Shown here: positions 1 through 7,416 of the stretch, one piece after another
How positions within the stretch are numbered: position 1 is the first letter of the stretch
Layout of the letters: the number at the start of each line of letters is the position of its first letter
Assembly (NCBI GenBank): GCA_963747335.1
Contig: CAVVEV010000012.1
Span: forward strand, 248,001-312,000
From: Prado023 sp963747335
Lineage (GTDB): Bacteria; Actinomycetota; Actinomycetes; S36-B12; CAIYMF01
Reading direction: 5' to 3'
Length of the DNA: 64,000 bases
Program-made: the position numbers and the translations under genes
Notes under the pieces: generated by a model
Database searches by the model: none
Told to the model about the DNA's origin: nothing
The model's input: only the letters and a program-made list of their open reading frames with translations

Positions 1-149
1 GGCCCGCATCACGGCCACCATGTGCCCGAAGGACCGGAACTGGATGAACCGGAGGCGGATCGTGAACCAGATCCCGGCACCGAGCAGCAACGGCGTCATC
101 AACCAGGTCCACAGCACGTTGTTCACCGTGGAAACAGCGTCACCGATCA
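1..149 (-). CDS. Sodium:alanine (AGCS family) symporter, N-terminal fragment
   Basis: Reads off the left edge of the window; only the first 49 residues are present. The start MIGDAVSTVNNVLWTWLM followed by a hydrophobic stretch (TPLLLGAGIWFTI) and the segment RFIQFRSFGHMVAVM matches the opening of amino acid carrier proteins of the AGCS family, which typically have an FTIR-x-FVQFRHFGHM-like segment after the first membrane helix. These are membrane sodium- or proton-coupled importers of alanine or glycine. The ATG at 147-149 is the first available start. The gene is transcribed away from the neighbouring tRNA-Ala in the same direction, separated from it by a strong hairpin, so it should have its own promoter in 150-310. 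Substrate is inferred from family only. Confidence 0.8.
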
Positions 150-310
150 TCGCGCGGAACCTCCGGTCCGGCGCCCCATCGTGCCGGGCAGAGCGACCTC
201 GCGCGCGCCGAACGCGGAGCCGCAACAAGAACGTAACGCGATGGAGCTGAGGGGATCCGTCGGTCGCCCACAGCGCGACCTCCTCCCGAGTCCCCCCGTG
301 CAGTCCCAGC

Positions 311-356
311 ACAATGGGTGAGGCCCCCCGGAACACCGGGAGGCCTCACCCATTGT
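311..356 (-). terminator. Hairpin terminator downstream of tRNA-Ala
   Basis: A perfect 15-bp inverted repeat (arms 311-325 and 342-356) with an additional CCCGG/CCGGG inner stem directly follows the tRNA-Ala gene on the minus strand. There is no T tract, as is usual for high-G+C actinobacteria. It separates the tRNA from the symporter gene transcribed in the same direction. Confidence 0.7.
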
Positions 357-428
357 GGAGCTGAGGGGACTCGAACCCCTGACCCCCTCGATGCGAACGA
401 GGTGCGCTACCAGCTGCGCTACAGCCCC
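356..428 (-). tRNA. tRNA-Ala (anticodon CGC)
   Basis: The minus strand folds as a complete cloverleaf: acceptor GGGGCTG paired with CAGCTCC, D-arm GCGC-AGCTGGTA-GCGC, anticodon arm CCTCG-TTCGCAT-CGAGG, variable GGGTC, and T-arm AGGGGTTCGAGTCCCCT. The anticodon CGC reads GCG alanine codons. The CCA end is not encoded. A promoter lies directly upstream (441-470). Confidence 0.95.
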
Positions 429-440
429 TTGAGTCCTCCT

Positions 441-470
441 AGGGTACCCAGTCCCCGCCATGAGGACCAA
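441..470 (-). promoter_or_regulatory. Promoter of tRNA-Ala
   Basis: On the minus strand TTGGTC (-35, 465-470) and TACCCT (-10, 441-446) are separated by 18 bases. The -10 ends 12 bases before the tRNA 5' end, consistent with a short-leader vegetative sigma promoter. Confidence 0.55.
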
Positions 471-523
471 ACCCCCACATGTGGGCGTGAGCGCAGCGAG
501 CACCCGAGCCCAGAGTGGACCGG

Positions 524-1417
524 CTACTCGTTGACGGCCCGCGGCCGGTAGACAGGTGCGGACGTGTTCTGGGCCTGCCATGCGGCCGACTGCTGGGCGA
601 GGAACTCCTCGTCCCGGGAACGTGCCTCAGCCGCAGCCTGCTCGGCCTTCGCGCGGGCGATGGCCTCGGCCTTGGCCGCAGCCATGCGCTCAGCACGCGC
701 CTTCTGCTGCTGGGCGCGCTCCAGCATGGCGGCAGCCGTCCAGGCACCCGGGGTGGCGGTATCGATGACCCGCGGGAACTCCGCCGCGGGAGGAGCGGTG
801 ACATAGGTCGGGAGCGTGGCCGGGCGAGCCTCCCATGTGGCACCCGTCTGGCCTGCCACCGCGCGACGCTGCGCCGGGGCGCTCGACGCCGGCGTGGCCC
901 GGACCCGCTGACCATCGGCCTTCCGGCGCTGCTGAGCCGTGCGCACCTGATGCCGCGCGACGGAGAGGAAGGCAACCATGAGGCCAACCGGGACGACCAG
1001 CGCGATGGGCAGCAGGACGCCCCCGATGACCAGGCCGGCGACCCCGAGGAAGCCCACTCCGAGGATCCCCATGACGATTCGGCGGCGGGCTGCGGCAGGG
1101 GTCTTCGAGGCTGTCGCACTCGCTCCGGAGACGAGTCCGGACACCCGATTGCCCACGCCCGCGAGCTCCTTGCGCTTGATCGTGAAGACCTCGGGGGCCA
1201 CGGAACTGCCGCCCGACTCGTCGCCGTGTGTCTCCACGCCCGTCGGGCCAGGCAGGGGGATGCCGAACACGGAGTCCCGGGTGGACAGCGCCTGCAGGCT
1301 GCGGCTGAAGCGGTCGACAGACCGCTCGGGGTCCCGGTGATCGTGTCGCCGCAACCACGCCGGAACCAGGACCACGGCCCAGACGGCGATGATTGCCACG
1401 TAGATCAGACCCGTCAC
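524..1417 (-). CDS. sepX: SepX/GlpR-like divisome membrane protein
   Basis: A 297-residue membrane protein. Residues about 3-20 (LIYVAIIAVWAVVLVPAWL) form an N-terminal membrane segment, and two more closely spaced hydrophobic segments lie at about 114-150; the remainder is polar and ends with an Ala/Glu/Lys/Arg-rich probable coiled coil at about 230-285. This layout and the opening GLIYVAIIAVWAVVLVP-WLRRHD match the actinobacterial SepX (Streptomyces) / GlpR (Corynebacterium) family, a septal and polar protein that binds the MoeA-like Glp. The context supports this: it is the third gene of a minus-strand cluster glp(moeA)-rimJ-sepX, starting 15 bases after rimJ. Published work links the pair to cytokinesis and polar growth; the role here is inferred from synteny and family. 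Start ATG at 1415-1417. Confidence 0.8.
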   Translation of the reverse strand: MTGLIYVAIIAVWAVVLVPAWLRRHDHRDPERSVDRFSRSLQALSTRDSVFGIPLPGPTGVETHGDESGGSSVAPEVFTIKRKELAGVGNRVSGLVSGASATASKTPAAARRRIVMGILGVGFLGVAGLVIGGVLLPIALVVPVGLMVAFLSVARHQVRTAQQRRKADGQRVRATPASSAPAQRRAVAGQTGATWEARPATLPTYVTAPPAAEFPRVIDTATPGAWTAAAMLERAQQQKARAERMAAAKAEAIARAKAEQAAAEARSRDEEFLAQQSAAWQAQNTSAPVYRPRAVNE

Positions 1418-1432
1418 GAACGGGAATCTACT

Positions 1433-2074
1433 TCAGGTCGGGTCGTTCGACGTGGGAAATCGGGTGCGCGGGGATTCGTGTCGCGCAGCCAGCGCGTCGG
1501 CCATCGAGCGCGGGGCCTCCTGCGCGGTGAGGGCGAAGACCTCATGGTCGCGCCACGCACCGTCGATGTGCAGGAAGGCCGGGCGCGATCCCTCATGGCG
1601 GAATCCCAGCTTCTGGACCACCCGCCGGCTGGCAGCGTTCTCCGGTCGGATCACGATCTCGATCCGGTGCAGCCCGAGGGCACCGAAGCAGTGGTCGCAC
1701 GCCATCGCCACGGCCATCGGGGTGAGTCCGAGGCCCGCGACACGCGAGTCGATCCAGTACCCGATCGAGGCGCCCCGCAGGGATCCCATCGTGATGCCGG
1801 CGACCGTGACCTGGCCGACGAGCCGGCCGTCGAGGGTCATCGCCCAGGCCAGGGTGCGACCCGCCCGCGCCTCGTCGCGGAACCGGGCGACCATCTGGCC
1901 GTAGCTGGGCACCGCCTCGCCGGAGTTCGGCGGGACGGTGGCCTCCCACGGCGAGAGCCACCCCACGTTGCGCGAGCGCACCTCGCGCCACGCCCGGGCA
2001 TCCCGGCGGCGCAGCTCGCGCAACTCGAGGACGCCGGCCTCCGTGCGGCGGGTCAGCACAGGGAGGGCTGCCAT
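1433..2074 (-). CDS. rimJ: GNAT N-acetyltransferase, RimJ/RimL type
   Basis: A 213-residue acetyltransferase of the RimJ/RimL group, which acetylate N-terminal alanine or other amines using acetyl-CoA. Seen in the sequence are the conserved opening LELRELRRRDARAWREVR, a central segment LVGQVTVAGITMGSLRGASIGYWID, and the C-terminal signature IEIVIRPENAASRRVVQKLGF with HEGSRPAFLHIDGAWRDHEVFAL. The ATG overlaps the stop of the MoeA-like gene by one base, so the two are translationally coupled. An acetyltransferase between glp and sepX is a known actinobacterial arrangement; its target is unknown. Expected cytoplasmic. Family confident, substrate not. Confidence 0.85.
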   Translation of the reverse strand: MAALPVLTRRTEAGVLELRELRRRDARAWREVRSRNVGWLSPWEATVPPNSGEAVPSYGQMVARFRDEARAGRTLAWAMTLDGRLVGQVTVAGITMGSLRGASIGYWIDSRVAGLGLTPMAVAMACDHCFGALGLHRIEIVIRPENAASRRVVQKLGFRHEGSRPAFLHIDGAWRDHEVFALTAQEAPRSMADALAARHESPRTRFPTSNDPT

Positions 2075-3282
2075 CAGGACCTGCCCAGCGGCATGACCGA
2101 CACCACCGCCCCGGCCGCGACCTCGCCGGTCGCCTCGGGCAGGACGATGAGGCTGTCGGCCAGGCGCAGACCCAGGAGCCCCGGCTCCTCGATCGGGCTG
2201 ATGAGCCGCTCAACGCCCGTACCGTGCAGGTGCCCGCGCAGGTACGTGCGCACGCCCGGCTCGCCCCGGACAGGGTGCGTCAGCCGGGCCGGGATCATCG
2301 GGCGGAACACCTGCTGGTGCCCGAGCATCCGCCGGATCACCGGGCGCACGAAGATCTCGAACGCGACGAACGCGCTGGACGGATTCCCCGGGAGGGTGAA
2401 GATCGGCACGTTGTCCGGGCCGAGGTAGCCGTGGCCCTGGGCCATCCCCGGGCTGATCGCGACCCGCGAGAACTCGACGGATCCCAGACGGGCCAGGACC
2501 GACTTCATCGTGTCGTAGGTTCCGGCCGTGACCCCACCCGTGGTCACGATCAGGTCCGCACGCACGAGCTGGTCCTCGAGGGTGTCCATGAGGGCCCGCT
2601 GCTCGTCGCGGACGGGGCCGGCGCGATAGGCCATGGCGCCTGCGTCCTGCGCAGCGGCGGTGAGCATGTACCCCGTGGAGTCGGGTATCAGGCCGGGCGT
2701 CATCGGCGCACCCGGCTCGACGAGCTCGGTGCCGGTGCTCATGACCACCACCCGTGGGCGGGGGCGCACAGTCACGCGAGCCCGACCGACGGCGGCCAGC
2801 AGCGCCACCTCCCGCGCGCCCACGAGCGCGCCGGCTGGCAGGACCGCCTGACCGGGGTCGAGGTCCTCCCCGGCGCGCCGGACACCGTGCCCGGGGGTCA
2901 CCGCCCGATTCACCGACACGGTGGGCATCCCACCGTCGGTGAACTCGACGGGCACGACGGCGGTCGCACCTGCGGGCAGGGGTGCCCCGGAACCGATGCG
3001 GATCGCGGTACCCGCCACGATCGGATGGCTGGCGCGGTAGCCGGCCGGGACGTCGTCGGTGACGGGCATCGTGACCGGTGTCCCCGGACTCGCCGTCGCG
3101 ACGTCGGCAGCCATCACGGCGTACCCGTCCGTGCCGGCTGCATCGAACGGCGGCAGTGCCCACGGTGCGGTCACGGGCTCGGCAAGGAGGCATCCGCGTG
3201 ACTCCAGCAGCGACACATCGAGGGACTCCAGCGCCTGCGCATGGACCAGGACCTCGGCCAGGTGCTCGTCGACGGTGCGCAC
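2074..3282 (-). CDS. moeA: MoeA/gephyrin-like molybdotransferase (Glp)
   Basis: A 402-residue MoeA-family protein. Seen are LPPFDAAGTDGYAV (the PFD-x-S-x-MDGYA region, here with T for the usual M), a GTELV molybdopterin-binding segment, TTGGVTAGTYD containing the catalytic-type Asp, and LPGNPSSAFVAFE. MoeA inserts molybdate into adenylated molybdopterin. In actinobacteria the copy next to rimJ and sepX/glpR is Glp, shown in Corynebacterium to bind FtsZ and a membrane receptor. No other molybdenum cofactor gene is in the window, which favours the Glp role, although the catalytic motifs look intact. The GTG start at 3280-3282 was chosen because family homology begins at VRTVDEHLAEVL; the open frame extends further upstream into the divergent promoter region. 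galU, often next to 5-FCL here in relatives, is absent. Confidence 0.82.
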   Translation of the reverse strand: MRTVDEHLAEVLVHAQALESLDVSLLESRGCLLAEPVTAPWALPPFDAAGTDGYAVMAADVATASPGTPVTMPVTDDVPAGYRASHPIVAGTAIRIGSGAPLPAGATAVVPVEFTDGGMPTVSVNRAVTPGHGVRRAGEDLDPGQAVLPAGALVGAREVALLAAVGRARVTVRPRPRVVVMSTGTELVEPGAPMTPGLIPDSTGYMLTAAAQDAGAMAYRAGPVRDEQRALMDTLEDQLVRADLIVTTGGVTAGTYDTMKSVLARLGSVEFSRVAISPGMAQGHGYLGPDNVPIFTLPGNPSSAFVAFEIFVRPVIRRMLGHQQVFRPMIPARLTHPVRGEPGVRTYLRGHLHGTGVERLISPIEEPGLLGLRLADSLIVLPEATGEVAAGAVVSVMPLGRS

Positions 3283-3418
3283 GCGGCTAGCCTGTCCCTC
3301 GGCCCGGCACTGCGGCGCGCAGGGGCCGGGCGCGATGAGCCGTCCTGGAGCATCCTCATGCCCCGCACGATAACCGCCCGGCTCCCCCCACCCCCGGCAG
3401 TGGTGCATCATCACGTCC

Positions 3419-4111
3419 GTGGCTGATTCCAAGGCGGACCTGCGCGCGCGGATCCGAGCCGCCCGGGCCCGGGCAGTCGGTCCCTCCGGCACCGTCGGGG
3501 TGGCCGACGCGGCCGCAGGACTGCTGGAGACGGCTCGCGCGGCCGGACTGCTCCATGCCGACGGCGACGGCGACGGCGACCAGGGCACTGTGGGAGCCGT
3601 CGCGATCGCTGCCTACATCGCCGCTCCCGGGGAGCCTGACGTGGCCGGGATCCGTGCCGCGGTGCGTGCGGCCGGAGGGGTGGTCCTGCTGCCCATCCCG
3701 CGCCCCGACCGCTCCCTCGACTGGGCCCAGGACGACGGGGACTACCGGCCGGAGGGTCGGTACCCGATCGAGGTTCCCGCCGGGGAGGTGATCGCCTCGG
3801 GCGCGCAGGGCCTGCTCGCCCGCGGGGTGCAGACGATCCTGGTCCCCGCGCTGGCCGTCGATGAGTCGGCGGTCCGGCTGGGGCAGGGGGGTGGCTACTA
3901 CGACCGGCTTTTCGCCGATCTGGCGCGCCTGACCGGGGTCGTGGCCGACGGAACCGACCGATCAGCTCCCCGGTCAGCCGGGCACGTTCGCGTCGTGGCG
4001 GTCGTCCGCGACGAGGAGGTCCTGCCCGCGGGCTCCGTGCCGTTCGAGGCTCACGACCAGCTGATGACGGCAGCCCTCACACCGACCCGGTACGTGCCCC
4101 TGGGTCGATGA
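3419..4111 (+). CDS. 5-formyltetrahydrofolate cyclo-ligase
   Basis: A 230-residue enzyme that uses ATP to convert 5-formyl-THF to 5,10-methenyl-THF, salvaging folate in the cytosol. Evidence is the N-terminal KADLRARIRAARARA basic helix, the central LDWAQDDGDYRPEGRYPIE region, the LVPALAVDESAVRLGQGGGYYDR signature split around residue 160, and C-terminal LPAGSVPFEAHDQLMTA. GTG start at 3419. A short Asp-Gly repeat (DGDGDGD, about residue 47) is an insertion. It is divergent from the moeA-like gene with 136 bases between starts, and is followed by fmdB-like, SAF and mscL genes, an order common in actinobacteria. Confidence 0.92.
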   Translation: MADSKADLRARIRAARARAVGPSGTVGVADAAAGLLETARAAGLLHADGDGDGDQGTVGAVAIAAYIAAPGEPDVAGIRAAVRAAGGVVLLPIPRPDRSLDWAQDDGDYRPEGRYPIEVPAGEVIASGAQGLLARGVQTILVPALAVDESAVRLGQGGGYYDRLFADLARLTGVVADGTDRSAPRSAGHVRVVAVVRDEEVLPAGSVPFEAHDQLMTAALTPTRYVPLGR

Positions 4112-4138
4112 TGCCCCGGGATTCGACAGACGGTCGGG

Positions 4139-4465
4139 TCAGGACGCGGCCGGCGCAGCAGAGGTCGAGGGGCTCGACGTCGAGGGAGCTGTCGACGAGC
4201 CCGAGGAGCCGCTCGTCGAGCTGCCCGACTCCGAGGTCTTCTTGGGTTCCGACTTCGGCGTGGCCGGCGAGGTCGCCGTCGTCTTGCCCCGGCTGTCAGT
4301 CCGGTAGAACCCACTGCCCTTGAACACGACACCGACGTTGCCGAAGACCTTGCGCAGGCGGCCACCCTCGCAGGACGGACAGTCGGTCAGCGACGGCTCG
4401 TGGATCGACTGGACGACCTCCAAGGGCCTGTCGCAGCTCGTGCACACGTACTCGTAGGTCGGCAT
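4139..4465 (-). CDS. FmdB-family zinc-ribbon protein
   Basis: A 108-residue protein. The first 50 residues (MPTYEYVCTSC ... DCPSCEGGRLRKVF) are the FmdB/CxxC-CxxC regulatory zinc ribbon with Cys pairs at about 8/11 and 33/36, followed by VVFKGSGFYRTDSR typical of the family. The last ~45 residues are a low-complexity Thr/Ser/Pro/Lys tail. Named after a putative regulator of formamidase expression; true function is unknown. The gene faces 5-FCL tail to tail (27 bases between stops). The start was set at the MPTYEY motif because upstream sequence in the same frame is not conserved in character. Confidence 0.88.
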   Translation of the reverse strand: MPTYEYVCTSCDRPLEVVQSIHEPSLTDCPSCEGGRLRKVFGNVGVVFKGSGFYRTDSRGKTTATSPATPKSEPKKTSESGSSTSGSSGSSTAPSTSSPSTSAAPAAS

Positions 4466-4710
4466 ACTCACCCTCTTCACTGCGGCCCTCGTGGCGCTGA
4501 CAGTCCCCCATTCTGGCACTCGTGGACGCTGAGTGCTAATCGAGGCCGCGGCTGGCAGCCGCTCTTGGAGCCCGACCATCACGACCATCCCGGCGGCCTG
4601 TGGACAACTGCTGGCCGATACCGAGGGTGGCGCATACCGTCGCCTCGCCGGCACCACTGCGTCCGGTCGACCACGTGCGCGGCCGCACCGGCCCGTCAAG
4701 GAGGTTCCGC

Positions 4711-5397
4711 ATGAGCAGCGCACACCGGGTGCCCCCTCGTCTGGGCGCGGGACGGCTGGTCCGACGCCACCGCAGGCTCCTGGCAGGTGCGGCAGCGGCG
4801 GCTTCCATCGCCTCACTGGGGATGGCGCTGCAGCCACCGGCCCCGGCGACGCGCGCCGTCATCGTGGCTGCCGCGGACCTTCCCGCCGGCCGTTCGCTGA
4901 CCTCCGAGGATCTCGTGGTCGCCCACGTCCCGGAGGGGGTGCTTCCCGCAGGGGCGCGCAGCAGCGCCGACTCCTTCCTGGGGCGGATGCTGGCCGCACC
5001 GATGGCGCGGGGCGAGGCGATCGCCGCGCACCGGCTGACCGAGCTGCCAGCCTGGTCGGTGCCCCCGGGCGCAATGCCCACCCCGGTACGGTTCGCCGAC
5101 GCCGGTGCGGCCTCGCTGCTGGCCGCAGGGCAGCACGTGGACGTCGTGGCCGCGTCAGGACCGGGGCTCGACGGCGCGGCCCCCTACATGTCCGCAGAGC
5201 TGGTCGCGCAGGACATCCTGGTCCTGGCTGTCATCAGCCCAGAGCCCGACGCCGAGGGGATCCTGGGCGGATCGGCCACGGACGGCGAGCAGACTCCGCT
5301 GGTGGTCCTCGCTGCCGACCGGGCCGCGGCAATGGCCATCGCGGGGGCGCAGGCGCGTGCGCGCCTGAGCTACCTGCTGCACCCCGGTCCCGGCTGA
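4711..5397 (+). CDS. SAF-domain protein (CpaB/RcpC-like)
   Basis: A 228-residue protein with an N-terminal basic stretch and one membrane segment (about 19-42, LLAGAAAAASIASLGMALQ), followed by a SAF domain (about 49-115; VIVAAADLPAGRSLTSEDL ... RMLAAPMARGEAI). This organisation is that of CpaB/RcpC, the periplasmic component of Flp pilus assembly, but no other pilus genes are nearby. The stand-alone version beside fmdB and mscL is common in actinobacteria and its function is not established. ATG 4711 was chosen for its AAGGAGG ribosome site at 4698-4704. Converges with mscL. Confidence 0.8.
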   Translation: MSSAHRVPPRLGAGRLVRRHRRLLAGAAAAASIASLGMALQPPAPATRAVIVAAADLPAGRSLTSEDLVVAHVPEGVLPAGARSSADSFLGRMLAAPMARGEAIAAHRLTELPAWSVPPGAMPTPVRFADAGAASLLAAGQHVDVVAASGPGLDGAAPYMSAELVAQDILVLAVISPEPDAEGILGGSATDGEQTPLVVLAADRAAAMAIAGAQARARLSYLLHPGPG

Positions 5398-5442
5398 GGC
5401 TCGTTCAGGAGCCGGACGAGTCGGTCCGGAGGACCAGGGAGG

Positions 5443-5907
5443 TCAGGAGCCCAACCCGCCAGTGGCGTCTCCGGTGCCGCCCGCCCTCTGGTCCGCGAGC
5501 AGGTCGCGGATCTCCGTGAGCAGCAGGACGTCGGCGGGGGTCTCGGCCTCCTCGGGCGTCATCCCAGCCAGGTGCCGTGCCTTGTTGATGGGCAGCACGA
5601 ACACGAAGTACACGACCGCCATCGTGATCAGGAACGACACGATGACCGCGAACACCGCACCGAAGTCGACGAAGGTGGCCGATTCGCTGGTGCACGGGGC
5701 ATCGCCGGACCGCAGGCAGAAGCCGAAGCCCGCGGTGTCCGCACCGCCGACCGAGGCGAGCACGGGGGCGATGATGAAGTCGTTGAACGCCTTGATCACC
5801 GCGGTGAACGCTGCGCCGACGACGACGGCCACCGCGAGGTCGATCACGTTGCCGCGCATCACGAATTCCTTGAAGCCGTGCAGGATGCCGGCCTTCTCGT
5901 CAGCCAT
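5443..5907 (-). CDS. mscL: Large-conductance mechanosensitive channel MscL
   Basis: A 154-residue inner-membrane channel that opens on membrane stretch to release solutes during hypo-osmotic shock. Seen are the amphipathic N terminus ILHGFKEFVMRGNVIDLAVAVVVG with TM1 pore segment, a periplasmic loop with two Cys (FGFCLRSGDAPCTSES), TM2 (FGAVFAVIVSFLITMAVVYFVFVLPIN) and a charged C-terminal helix. The Gly/Ala packing of TM1 matches the family. Length is typical. A cysteine pair in the periplasmic loop is unusual but could form a disulfide. ATG has AAGGAG 8 bases upstream. Confidence 0.95.
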   Translation of the reverse strand: MADEKAGILHGFKEFVMRGNVIDLAVAVVVGAAFTAVIKAFNDFIIAPVLASVGGADTAGFGFCLRSGDAPCTSESATFVDFGAVFAVIVSFLITMAVVYFVFVLPINKARHLAGMTPEEAETPADVLLLTEIRDLLADQRAGGTGDATGGLGS

Positions 5908-6059
5908 GGGAGTCACTCCTTGAGAGGTCTGGGGAGAGCGCCGCAGCACGAGCCCGGCACGGACCACAGGGTAGTGGAGGCACACACGCCGCCCATCAAC
6001 GCCCATGGCGGGAATGACCCGCAGTGGGCCGACTCGCTGCCCCAATCGACAATCCGCGA

Positions 6060-6287
6060 TCAGTTCCCGTGGTGCGGCGGGGTCTGGGCACGGTAGTGGG
6101 CCAGTCGATCGGACTCATCCTCGCTGCGCTCGCCCCAGGCCTCAGGGCGGTCCTCCGAGGCGCGGCCATCGAGGGGATCCCCCAATGAGAGCCGCACCGG
6201 AGCCGGGGCGCCTGTCGCGGTATCGAGGTTCGGCGCCGGGGCCGCCTCCGGTGAGGTGTCCTCCCGCTGAGCCCCGCCACCGGTCAC
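6060..6287 (-). CDS. Small conserved actinobacterial protein downstream of PAC2
   Basis: A 75-residue acidic, probably disordered protein starting with GTG that overlaps the PAC2 stop as GTGA, indicating translational coupling. It is rich in Ala, Pro, Glu and Asp and ends with AWGERSEDESDRLAHYRAQ and a PPHHGN tail. Short proteins with a GWGE...RPPHW-like C terminus are common in actinobacteria, which supports it being real, but no function is known. Family recall is from memory and not verified. Coding is supported by the coupled start and the sensible composition, not by a domain. Confidence 0.5.
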   Translation of the reverse strand: MTGGGAQREDTSPEAAPAPNLDTATGAPAPVRLSLGDPLDGRASEDRPEAWGERSEDESDRLAHYRAQTPPHHGN

Positions 6288-7180
6288 TGGGGGTCGCCCT
6301 GGTCGAGTTGGGCGAGGAAGGCCTCCACCTGGGCGGCGATGTCGATGTCGGTGGGCAGGGCGTTCGCACCGGCCGGCTGGTTGGCCCGGCTGGCCATCAT
6401 CGCGTCGTACTGCTCCTCCAGGGTGGTCACGGCCTCGAGGTTCTCCGGGTTGGCGGCGATCTGGATGGAGATGTCGGCGTCGGACTCCTCCGCGGCGTCG
6501 CGCAGTCCAGCCAGCGGGACGGCCAGCCCCGTGGCCGCGGACAGGGACTCGAGCAGGGTCAGCGCCCCTCGCGGGAACTCCGCCTGGACGAGGTAGTGCG
6601 GGACATGGGCGGCGAAGCCCATAGCGGGCCGGTCCTGCTCTCCGAGGCGGATCTCCAGGAGTGCTGCGAGGCTGCCGGGCACCTCCAGCGAGCCCACCCA
6701 CGGCTGGGTGCCCACCGTGAGGGTCGGGTCGTTGGCGTGCACCGTGACGTTGATGGGCCGCGTGTGCGGAGCCGGCCACGGGATCGCGTGCATCCCCACG
6801 ACCAGGCGTACTCCGAGGGCTTCGATCAGCCTGACCATCTCTCGGCTGACGGCACCCCACGCGGTGTCCGGCTCGAAGCCATGCAGGATCAGGAACTGCT
6901 CCCCACGCTCGTCGACGGCTGCGTCCACCACCAGCTCGGGCATGGCCACGGACTCGTAGTGGTCGGAGTCGAACACGGTCCGCGGACGGCGGCCGCGGAA
7001 GTCGAACAGGGAGTCGATGTCGAAGGTCGCCACGCGTGTGTGCTCGCAACTCTCCAGGAGGTGCTCGATCGCCAGCCTGCTGGCACCCCCTGCGTCCATG
7101 AACCCAGCCAGCCCATGGACCAGCACCGGTGCGCCCAGCTCAGGACGATCGGGCTCGAGCCGGTAGGACCCCGCAGTCAC
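6284..7180 (-). CDS. PAC2 family protein (proteasome assembly chaperone 2-like)
   Basis: A 298-residue PAC2-family protein. The family is named for the eukaryotic 20S proteasome assembly chaperone PAC2; actinobacterial members have unclear roles. Evidence is LGAPVLVHGLAGFMDAGGA near the N terminus, VATFDIDSLFDFRGRRP, LILHGFEPDTAW and VGMHAIPWPAPHTRP. The C-terminal ~60 residues are acidic and helical. The GTG at 7178-7180 was chosen because GAGGTGAGGGAG lies just upstream and homology starts there; an ATG at 7208-7210 and a TTG at 7235-7237 in frame are alternatives. Its stop overlaps the start of a 75-residue partner. Confidence 0.82.
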   Translation of the reverse strand: MTAGSYRLEPDRPELGAPVLVHGLAGFMDAGGASRLAIEHLLESCEHTRVATFDIDSLFDFRGRRPRTVFDSDHYESVAMPELVVDAAVDERGEQFLILHGFEPDTAWGAVSREMVRLIEALGVRLVVGMHAIPWPAPHTRPINVTVHANDPTLTVGTQPWVGSLEVPGSLAALLEIRLGEQDRPAMGFAAHVPHYLVQAEFPRGALTLLESLSAATGLAVPLAGLRDAAEESDADISIQIAANPENLEAVTTLEEQYDAMMASRANQPAGANALPTDIDIAAQVEAFLAQLDQGDPQ

Positions 7181-7416
7181 GACTTCTCCCTCACCTCGAG
7201 CCGGCGCCATTCGCGGCCGGCTGGTCGTCAGGTTCAACGAGAGTACTGCCGCAGGGATTCCCGTCGCCGCATGACGCGGCTCGACACCAACCGGGCAGAG
7301 CGTCCCGACGCTGTGTCGTCCATGTGGTCGCTGCTACGGTCGACACACCCGATCAGGGGGTGCTGGCGGTCTCGAGTGGCGTTGCGGAGTGGGCGTCCGC
7401 AGGGAAGGTGGGTGCG

